A program made the translations under genes and the position numbers. DNA of 5,697 nucleotides. Origin: Victivallales bacterium (GTDB taxonomy: Bacteria > Verrucomicrobiota > Lentisphaeria > Oligosphaerales > Oligosphaeraceae). The stretch lies in contig JAFYGL010000684.1 in assembly GCA_017543165.1 (NCBI GenBank), forward strand, positions 1-5,697, read 5' to 3'. The notes under the pieces were generated by a model. That model saw nothing but the letters and a program-made list of their open reading frames with translations. It was not told where the DNA came from and made no database searches. Every line of letters begins with the position of its first letter. Position 1 is the stretch's first letter. Below are positions 1-4,454 of the stretch, piece after piece.

Positions 1-1
1 A

Positions 2-742
2 TTTCCGAAGAACGCCACCGGCAAATTGCCTGCTGTGGCGGTGCCATTCTATTTCCCAGAGGCAATGCTTGGCTTTGAACTGGACAGGCCAGAGGAAATC
101 CTGCCCTCATATACTGGCATCACGATGATGGCGCACCTTGTCAGGCGCGGTTATGTGACTGCCAGCGCGGATGCGTACCACCTCACATATCTAAAGTCGA
201 ACCTGGAACGGGGCGAGTACCAAAGATGGCCCCAGTGTGGCGAGGCAATCAACAGGGAGCATCCTGAATGGAGCGGCATAGGCAAACTGACGGAGGACAC
301 CATGCTGCTGGTCGATGCATTGGCGGAGGACCCCAGGGTGGACCCACAGCGCATCGGCATCGCAGGCCATTCCCTGGGAGGCAAGATGGCATTCTACGCA
401 GGATGCCTTGACGCCCGCATAAAGGCGATTCTTGCCAGTGATTTCGGCATTGGCTGGGACCAGACCAACTGGAACGACACTTGGTACTGGGGAAGCAAGG
501 TGGAATCACTCAAGGCACGCGGCATTGACCATAGCAGCCTGCTTGCCTGCGCCGCGCCAAAGCCATTCTGCCTCCTGGCAGGTCAATTCGACAACGACGA
601 CAGCTACGCCATGATGCAGAAGGCGTCTGGCTACGAGAACTGCCAAGACAGGCTGGTCATCTACAACCACGCAACTGGCCACCGCCCGCCAATGGATGTA
701 CTAAACAAGGGCTACGATTTCCTGGACAAATGGCTGCGATAA
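2..742 (+). CDS. Alpha/beta hydrolase, esterase-like (5' partial)
   Basis: Serine hydrolase of the alpha/beta-hydrolase fold, probably an esterase or dienelactone-hydrolase relative acting on a small ester or an acylated sugar. The frame is open from base 2, reading FPKNATGKLPAVAVPFYF, the usual early strand of the fold, so the gene starts outside the window. A TTG at 26 is in frame but lies inside this strand and is unlikely to be the real start. Counting from the TTG, the nucleophile elbow GHSLGG is at residues 114-119 (Ser116, codon 371-373). The likely acid is one of the Asp residues in QFDNDD (187-192), and the likely catalytic His is in ATGHRPP (His219). The Trp-rich stretch GWDQTNWNDTWYWG (143-156) resembles esterases found in polysaccharide-degradation loci. 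The gene ends with TAA and converges with the GH78-like gene. Fold and catalytic serine are clear; the substrate is not. Confidence 0.85.
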   Translation, partial: FPKNATGKLPAVAVPFYFPEAMLGFELDRPEEILPSYTGITMMAHLVRRGYVTASADAYHLTYLKSNLERGEYQRWPQCGEAINREHPEWSGIGKLTEDTMLLVDALAEDPRVDPQRIGIAGHSLGGKMAFYAGCLDARIKAILASDFGIGWDQTNWNDTWYWGSKVESLKARGIDHSSLLACAAPKPFCLLAGQFDNDDSYAMMQKASGYENCQDRLVIYNHATGHRPPMDVLNKGYDFLDKWLR

Positions 743-846
743 AATACTATGCCATAGAATAGGCAATCTCCATGCTTTTTGCTTTACGTTTTGTCCTCCT
801 TGAGGGTAGGTAAATAAGGAGCCGCGTTAGCGGCGACGGAAGCTAG

Positions 847-889
847 CCGTGGGTGGAGCGAGCGCCGCAGGCGCGAGCGAAACCCACGG
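847..889 (+). repeat. REP-like hairpin with tandem G-A pairs (left copy)
   Basis: An 8-bp outer stem (847-854 with 882-889) and a 5-bp inner stem GCGCC/GGCGC (862-866 with 870-874) close on a GCA loop. The 7x7 segment between them can be filled completely: GGA and GAA face each other, then a G-C/C-G pair, then GA faces GA. These are the tandem sheared G-A arrangements that stabilise RNA and single-stranded DNA hairpins. The pattern occurs on the + strand here; the complementary strand has C-T mismatches at the same places. Confidence 0.75.
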
Positions 890-907
890 ATGCCCCCTCC
901 GGAACAT

Positions 908-972
908 GGAGCCGCGTAGCGGCGAAAGAAGCTTTATGGCAAGGGAGCTGTTCTGCCGCCGCTAACGCGGCT
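908..972. repeat. Inner inverted repeat in the centre of the large palindrome
   Basis: A unit at 908-933 repeats the segment 818-844 with one base deleted and two substitutions, 90 bp downstream. The stretch 955-972 repeats 1045-1062 exactly, again 90 bp apart. The two inner units are mutually inverted (908-924 against 955-972), so the centre can fold into its own hairpin with a loop at about 925-954. Each unit is also a small hairpin, GCCGC-loop-GCGGC. Confidence 0.8.
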
Positions 973-992
973 TTAACTTTTGTTTGGCATAT

Positions 993-1035
993 CCGTGGGT
1001 TTCGCTCGCGCCTGCGGCGCTCGCTCCACCCACGG
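993..1035 (-). repeat. REP-like hairpin with tandem G-A pairs (right copy)
   Basis: Exact inverted copy of the 847-889 hairpin. Here the G-A-paired form is on the - strand, the sense strand of the GH78-like transcript. Each convergent transcript therefore meets a G-A-form hairpin first when it runs past its stop codon. Confidence 0.75.
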
Positions 1036-1068
1036 CTAGCTTCCGCCGCCGCTAACGCGGCTACCTAT

Positions 1069-2685
1069 TTACCTATTCTCATGGAGAACAGAGCCTTCGG
1101 CGATTGTGATTTTTATGCCGTCTGGCGCGATGACCTGTGTTTTTTCGCCGCGTTTTTTGCTGATATGGACTGGACCGTGCGGTGTCGGGAAGACGCCCTT
1201 GGCATAATCCAAATTTCCCAATTCTGGCTTTACAAGCAGGCTGCCTGCGCCAGGTTCCGCAATGGAGACGCCAAGCACCTTTTCCATAAGGAAGGCAGCT
1301 GGGCCGCCAGACCAGCCGTGGCATAGGCTGTGCCTGAGCCCCTTGTAGCAGAAGTTTCCGAAATCCTTGTGCAGATCATCTTTTCCAGGCATGGGGAGCT
1401 CGTCGATGGGGCTGGCGTTCTTCACCCAATCCATGTTGAAATCCTCCCAGAAAGTGGTGGCACCATAATCCAGCATGGCGCCCCAATATCTGCGCATGAC
1501 CTCAAGTGCGCTTTGGACAGGCTGCGCCAGAAGCATATAATAGCCATAGAAAGTGCTTACACCTTCGGTGCAGTTTGTGGTCAATACTTTTGATGCGTCA
1601 GTTATGCCCGCAAGCGTCAGCATTGCGGCTGCAGTCTTGTTTCCCTTGCAGTCGGGGACGAATGCCTGCATTCTCTGGCGGATATCCCTGGCGAAATGCG
1701 AGTTTTCCATGTCACCAAGAGCCTGGAGCAGCTTTGCCGCCCTGTCGAACATCAGCGCAAAAAGACCGTGCCCGCCTGCCAGCTGTGCTTCTGGATTTTC
1801 GCTGGTGGGCCAATCCAGGAAGCATGGCCTTGTGGCACGCCCGTTTTCATCAATCATCCCCGCAAAATGGTGTACCAGGCCCACAAGGTATTCATGCTGC
1901 CCGCGCAGGTATTCGATATTGCCTGAATGCCAGTAGAGGTCATATTGGTTTATCACCCACCACAGCGAATATGACATCATTGTATTCATGTAATGCGGCA
2001 GCGGCGTCTGGTCCCTCACATAGTCCATGCTGCTGCGTATCAGTGAATAATCATTGAATGTGGCGAGGATTACGCGTATTTCGGGATTGAGGTCGCCAAG
2101 CCACACCAGGCGGTCCCGCTTGACGCCATCGTATATGTAGTCCTGCATTGAGAGCTGGACCGTGTAAACCGCAGTTTCGTATATGTCATTTATGCGCTGG
2201 TCGCTGCATTCAAAGGCGCCAATGCGAGGCAGGTCGCGATATACGGCCACCGCGATTATGCCAAGCAGGCAGTTGTTTCCCTCTATGCCGTCGATTCTCA
2301 CGAAGCGGAAGCCAGTAGAACCGAAATCGCGGCTGCCCAGCATTGGCAGCTTGAGGATGTCATCGTGAATACTGTGGTCCTGCGTAGGCGAGGACATGGC
2401 CTCGCTCACTGATTCCCCAAAACGCACACGCACAACGCCGTCGCTGTTGCGCCCGCCAGTTGTCAACTTTATGCCGCCAGCAATTTCCTTGCCGAAATCC
2501 AGCAGAATCCAGGCGCCTGGCCTGAGCACCTGGTAGTCATTTTCCGTTGCAGTGATGTAACTTTGATAAACAATGCGGTTGAGGAAGAATTCGGGATGCT
2601 CGACACCCTCGCTTGCCACCACGCGCACAGGCGGCAGATAATCGCGGACACGCTGGTCCCTGATTGCATTCGTGTATAATGACAT
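1069..2685 (-). CDS. GH78 alpha-L-rhamnosidase-like glycoside hydrolase
   Basis: Predicted 538-residue enzyme that would release terminal alpha-L-rhamnose from oligosaccharides by the inverting GH78 mechanism. Residues about 50-150 form a beta-sandwich with family signatures (LLDFGKEIAGG 61-71, VRVRFGESVSE 85-95, GFRFVRID 125-132). The catalytic (alpha/alpha)6 barrel covers about 160-470, with YDGVKRDRLVWLGDLNPE (185-202), DYGATTFWEDF (406-416, Glu414 the probable catalytic base) and SLCHGWSGGP (453-462). A C-terminal beta domain follows (KPELGNLDYAKGVFPTPHGP, 486-505). Many GH78 enzymes have RDER before the WxGD motif; this one reads RDR, so the usual general-acid Glu is missing or replaced by the Asp. 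It is much shorter than typical 900-1000-residue members and has no signal peptide, suggesting a cytoplasmic enzyme acting on imported oligosaccharides. The ATG start has only a weak AGAGA directly in front. The 3' end overlaps the large inverted repeat. Confidence 0.86.
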   Translation of the reverse strand: MSLYTNAIRDQRVRDYLPPVRVVASEGVEHPEFFLNRIVYQSYITATENDYQVLRPGAWILLDFGKEIAGGIKLTTGGRNSDGVVRVRFGESVSEAMSSPTQDHSIHDDILKLPMLGSRDFGSTGFRFVRIDGIEGNNCLLGIIAVAVYRDLPRIGAFECSDQRINDIYETAVYTVQLSMQDYIYDGVKRDRLVWLGDLNPEIRVILATFNDYSLIRSSMDYVRDQTPLPHYMNTMMSYSLWWVINQYDLYWHSGNIEYLRGQHEYLVGLVHHFAGMIDENGRATRPCFLDWPTSENPEAQLAGGHGLFALMFDRAAKLLQALGDMENSHFARDIRQRMQAFVPDCKGNKTAAAMLTLAGITDASKVLTTNCTEGVSTFYGYYMLLAQPVQSALEVMRRYWGAMLDYGATTFWEDFNMDWVKNASPIDELPMPGKDDLHKDFGNFCYKGLRHSLCHGWSGGPAAFLMEKVLGVSIAEPGAGSLLVKPELGNLDYAKGVFPTPHGPVHISKKRGEKTQVIAPDGIKITIAEGSVLHENR

Positions 2686-2735
2686 TCTCTAAAACTTGGC
2701 AAAAATCTAGTGGTAATTGAACTTGAACGAGATTA

Positions 2736-2763
2736 AAAATACCATAGAACTTGTTTTTTTCAA
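2736..2763 (-). promoter_or_regulatory. Candidate promoter of the GH78-like gene
   Basis: On the - strand, TTGAAA (2758-2763) lies 16 bp from TATTTT (2736-2741), about 50 bp upstream of the GH78-like ATG. This is a plausible but weak sigma-70-type match in AT-rich DNA where chance hits are common. Confidence 0.25.
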
Positions 2764-2789
2764 ATTGCTTTTGAATAGTTAGCCAACTG

Positions 2790-2902
2790 AATATTAATGT
2801 GCATTGTCACATAACTTTTCAGCGAATTGGCTTGAATTGTAAAAAAATGGTGTAAGTTATATGCAATTGATTATTGATGTGACAATGCACATAACTTTTC
2901 AG
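2790..2902. repeat. Direct repeats with an inverted core, plus a third inverted copy
   Basis: Two 33-bp units, 2790-2822 and 2870-2902, start 80 bp apart. Their left flanks match at 9 of 11 bases and their right flanks (ACATAACTTTTCAG, 2809-2822 and 2889-2902) match at 14 of 14. The 8-bp core is GCATTGTC in the first and GACAATGC in the second, exact reverse complements. Counting the bordering GT and AC, 2799-2810 and 2879-2890 form a perfect 12-bp inverted repeat inside direct repeats. A third copy in inverse orientation (2855-2870, AAGTTATATGCAATTG) can pair with 2883-2897 across a 12-base loop with one mismatch and one bulge. Confidence 0.85.
2832..2862 (+). promoter_or_regulatory. Candidate promoter of the first ATPase
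   Basis: TTGAAT (2832-2837) and TTATAT (2857-2862) are 19 bp apart, a little long for a sigma-70 promoter, and sit about 50 bp before the preferred ATG at 2912. If real, the -10 box overlaps the upstream ATG at 2861 and rules that start out. The box lies within the third repeat copy, so a protein binding these repeats could control it. Confidence 0.25.
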
Positions 2903-2911
2903 TTTGGAAAA

Positions 2912-4201
2912 ATGGAAATTGCTCGCGACAGATATTTGAAGCAACTCATTGCCTCCCAGGGCAATGGACTAATCAAGGTAATTACAGGAATTCGACGTTG
3001 CGGCAAGTCATTCCTGCTTAAAGTGCTGTTTAAAAAACACCTGCTTTCCCAAGGGGTGCGCAAAGAAGACATAATGGTGGTGGAATTGGATGCTAAACGG
3101 GGCATTCGCTTTCGCAATCCGTTGGTGCTTTCGGAACATGTTGAGGAGTGGCTTCGCGGTGCAACAGGGCAACGTTATCTCTTCATTGACGAAATCCAGA
3201 TGTCGGATGAGGTAGAAAACCCATACAATCCGAAAGGGAAGGCGATTACATTTTATGATACTTTGAATGACTTTATGCATATTGAGAACCTAGATGTTTA
3301 TGTGACGGGTTCCAATTCTAGGATGCTATCCTCTGACATCAAGACTGAATTCCGCGGTCGTGGAGACGAGATTCGCCTGCATCCTCTCTCTTTTTCAGAA
3401 TATTTGTCAGCAGTCAATAAGGATCAACGTGATGCTTTTGAAGACTATATGCGTTTTGGTGGAATGCCATTTTGTCTAAGTCGGCAAGATGATGCCTCTA
3501 AGGAGGCCTACCTGCGTTCGTTGTTTAATCTGGTCTATTTCAACGACATTATTGAACGCTGGGAAATCGAGCATCCTGAACTGCTGGAGAGAATCGTGGA
3601 TTTTATTTGCTCATCGATTGGTTCCTTGACCAATCCCAGCAACATCACGAATGCCTTGCAGGCACAGTTTGGAAAAACTGGGGCAGTTAATACAGTTGCT
3701 GCGTATATAGCTCATCTTGAGGATGCCTATCTTTTCTCAAAAGTTAATCGTTATGATGTCAAGGGGAAAAGGTATTTTGATTATCCCTATAAATACTATT
3801 GCGAGGATGTTGGATTGCGCAATGCGAGGACGGGCTTCAGGCAGCAGGAACCTACACATATTATCGAGAATATCCTGTACAACGAATTGATTTTGCGGGG
3901 ATATTCCGTAGATATCGGATATGTGGAATCATTTGAAACCAAAGAGGGAAAACGACAGCGTGTTCCACGTGAAATTGATTTTGTGGTCAATAAGTCTGAC
4001 CAGCGGGTTTACATACAGTCTGCATACGCTCTTGATACAGATGAAAAGCGCATAAAGGAACTGAAGCCATTTTCTTTGACTGGCGATTCATTCCGCAAGA
4101 TAATTGTCAGAAATGATATTGGAAAAAGCTGGTATGATGATACAGGTGTCCTGAATGTCAATGTGATTAACTTTTTGCTGGAGCCAGGTCTTTTAATTTG
4201 A
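2912..4201 (+). CDS. AAA_14/DUF4143 family ATPase, GIRRCGKS type
   Basis: Predicted 429-residue P-loop ATPase of the COG1373-like family, whose biological role is unknown. From the ATG at 2912: Walker A GIRRCGKS (26-33, Lys32), Walker B YLFIDEIQ (89-96, Asp93/Glu94), a sensor-like VTGSNS (131-136) and an FRGRG segment (147-151) that may hold an arginine finger. FGGMP (182-186) precedes the helical and DUF4143 part, with EDVGLRNA at 298-305. The C-terminus resembles a PD-(D/E)xK nuclease fold: REIDFVV (Glu354, Asp356), but the following strand reads YIQSAY (367-372) where an active nuclease would have ExK, so nuclease activity is doubtful. The longest ORF starts at 2861, adding 17 residues read from repeat DNA; the family usually begins close to an IxRxRYL-type motif, which favours 2912 (MEIARDRYLKQL). 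The RBS is weak. No signal peptide or membrane segment is seen, so it is cytoplasmic. Codons are AT-richer than in the left half. Confidence 0.88.
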   Translation: MEIARDRYLKQLIASQGNGLIKVITGIRRCGKSFLLKVLFKKHLLSQGVRKEDIMVVELDAKRGIRFRNPLVLSEHVEEWLRGATGQRYLFIDEIQMSDEVENPYNPKGKAITFYDTLNDFMHIENLDVYVTGSNSRMLSSDIKTEFRGRGDEIRLHPLSFSEYLSAVNKDQRDAFEDYMRFGGMPFCLSRQDDASKEAYLRSLFNLVYFNDIIERWEIEHPELLERIVDFICSSIGSLTNPSNITNALQAQFGKTGAVNTVAAYIAHLEDAYLFSKVNRYDVKGKRYFDYPYKYYCEDVGLRNARTGFRQQEPTHIIENILYNELILRGYSVDIGYVESFETKEGKRQRVPREIDFVVNKSDQRVYIQSAYALDTDEKRIKELKPFSLTGDSFRKIIVRNDIGKSWYDDTGVLNVNVINFLLEPGLLI

Positions 4202-4297
4202 GTGGATAGTGGACTGTGATTCGTGGTTTGTCAGCAACGAAATGCGGGCAGGCGATAAATCGCCCACAACAGAACAGTCCACAGTCCACTGCCCACT
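4201..4297. repeat. 97-bp palindromic element able to fold as a three-way junction
   Basis: The outer arms 4201-4218 and 4280-4297 pair over 18 bp with one T-G wobble and one A-C mismatch. Between them are two small hairpins: TTCGT/ACGAA (4220-4224 with 4237-4241) and GGCGA/TCGCC (4251-4255 with 4260-4264, TAAA loop). The right arm contains the 7-mer AGTCCAC twice in tandem. The element begins at the last base of the stop codon of the first ATPase, so it forms the start of that gene's 3' untranslated region. It could stabilise or terminate the transcript, or be a miniature mobile element. No T tract follows directly. Confidence 0.7.
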
Positions 4298-4314
4298 ATT
4301 ATTCCCTGCATTTT

Positions 4315-4377
4315 GGTGCTGAATTTGCAAAATAATTTGCGTTTTCGGCGCCGAATTTGCAAAATAATTTGCATTTT
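4315..4377. repeat. Two tandem copies of a 32-bp AT-rich unit
   Basis: Bases 4315-4345 and 4347-4377 match at 28 of 31 positions with a period of 32 bp. Each unit holds two direct copies of AATTTGC and an internal palindrome GCAAA-ATAA-TTTGC (4327-4340 and 4359-4372). The layout resembles tandem operator sites, placed just upstream of the candidate promoter of the second ATPase. The + strand frame open here (4313-4510) is not credible as a gene. Confidence 0.85.
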
Positions 4378-4401
4378 GAGCATCAATCATCGATTTTGTG
4401 T

Positions 4402-4429
4402 TTGGCAAAAGGAGTTGCCGTGTTATATT
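4402..4429 (+). promoter_or_regulatory. Probable sigma-70-type promoter of the second ATPase
   Basis: TTGGCA (4402-4407) and TATATT (4424-4429) are 16 bp apart, each one base from the consensus. Transcription would start near 4436, leaving a short leader with the ribosome binding site at 4441-4447. A 5-bp inverted repeat GGCAA/TTGCC (4404-4408 with 4415-4419) overlaps the -35 box and spacer and could be an operator half-site pair. Confidence 0.45.
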
Positions 4430-4440
4430 CCTCGCCTTGT

Positions 4441-4447
4441 AAAGGAG
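4441..4447 (+). promoter_or_regulatory. Strong ribosome binding site of the second ATPase
   Basis: AAAGGAG is separated by seven bases from the ATG at 4455. This is the only clear Shine-Dalgarno sequence in the window and it fixes the start of the second ATPase. Confidence 0.8.
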
Positions 4448-4454
4448 TCGAGGC

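Larger units (their letters stand above)
743..1068. other. Convergent intergenic region dominated by palindromic repeats
   Basis: This gap separates two convergent 3' ends. I see no credible gene in it: the + strand frame open from 853 only reads through the repeat and the antisense of the neighbouring gene. Bases 743-801 hold a short weak palindrome (CTAT-GCC-ATAG, 747-757) and several T runs but no classical intrinsic terminator. The rest is the nested inverted repeat listed separately. Its place between convergent genes would suit a bidirectional transcription stop, though no clear T tract follows either arm. Confidence 0.7.
802..1080. repeat. Nested 90-bp inverted repeat with 99-bp centre
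   Basis: The left arm 802-891 and right arm 991-1080 are reverse complements over 90 bp with five mismatches by hand count, and the run from 837 to 891 pairs with 991-1045 without error. The 99-bp centre (892-990) holds a second, smaller inverted repeat (908-924 with 955-972). Arms and centre together carry four copies of a unit built on GCCGCGTTAGCGGC (near 818, 908, 955 and 1045). The right arm overlaps the stop codon and last three sense codons of the GH78-like gene. I see no transposase, and flanking target-site duplications are not obvious. It resembles a composite REP/BIME-like extragenic palindrome or a MITE; which of these it is cannot be decided from one copy. Confidence 0.93.
2686..2911. 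other. AT-rich divergent intergenic region
   Basis: This gap lies between the divergent starts of the GH78-like gene and the first ATPase. It marks a visible drop in GC compared with the left half. It contains candidate promoters in both directions and a cluster of related short repeats at 2790-2902, described separately. The frame of the ATPase stays open back to an ATG at 2861, but that stretch is built from the repeats and is probably not translated. Confidence 0.6.
4202..4454. other. Intergenic region between the two ATPases
   Basis: This 253-bp gap contains, in order, the 97-bp palindromic element, a short unstructured link (4298-4314), the 32-bp tandem repeat, a further link (4378-4401), the candidate promoter and the ribosome binding site. 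I see no coding region here; the - strand frame open from 4678 to 4193 is antisense to the second ATPase and runs through the repeats. Confidence 0.7.

Noticed and set aside
26..28. TTG as the start of the alpha/beta hydrolase
   Set aside because: The frame is open to the window edge and the upstream residues continue the conserved early strand, so the gene is cut by the window.
743..801. Intrinsic terminator after the alpha/beta hydrolase
   Set aside because: Only a 4-bp palindrome is present and the T runs are interrupted; no GC-rich stem is followed by a T tract.
802..1080. CRISPR array
   Set aside because: The repeats are inverted and palindromic, with spacings that do not form a repeat-spacer series of constant unit.
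802..1080. Insertion sequence
   Set aside because: The 99-bp centre cannot hold a transposase and I see no target-site duplication, so only a non-autonomous element is possible.
853..1326. Open frame of 157 codons on the + strand
   Set aside because: It runs through the palindrome and the antisense of the GH78-like gene's 3' end, has no family features and no ribosome binding site.
1506..2057. Open frame of 183 codons on the + strand, with overlapping ones at 1330-1593 and 1553-1936
   Set aside because: All are antisense to the well-supported GH78-like gene, and their translations are rich in Ser, Cys and Arg without recognisable motifs.
4315..4377. Short CRISPR-like array
   Set aside because: The two units are directly adjacent with a one-base link, so there is no spacer.
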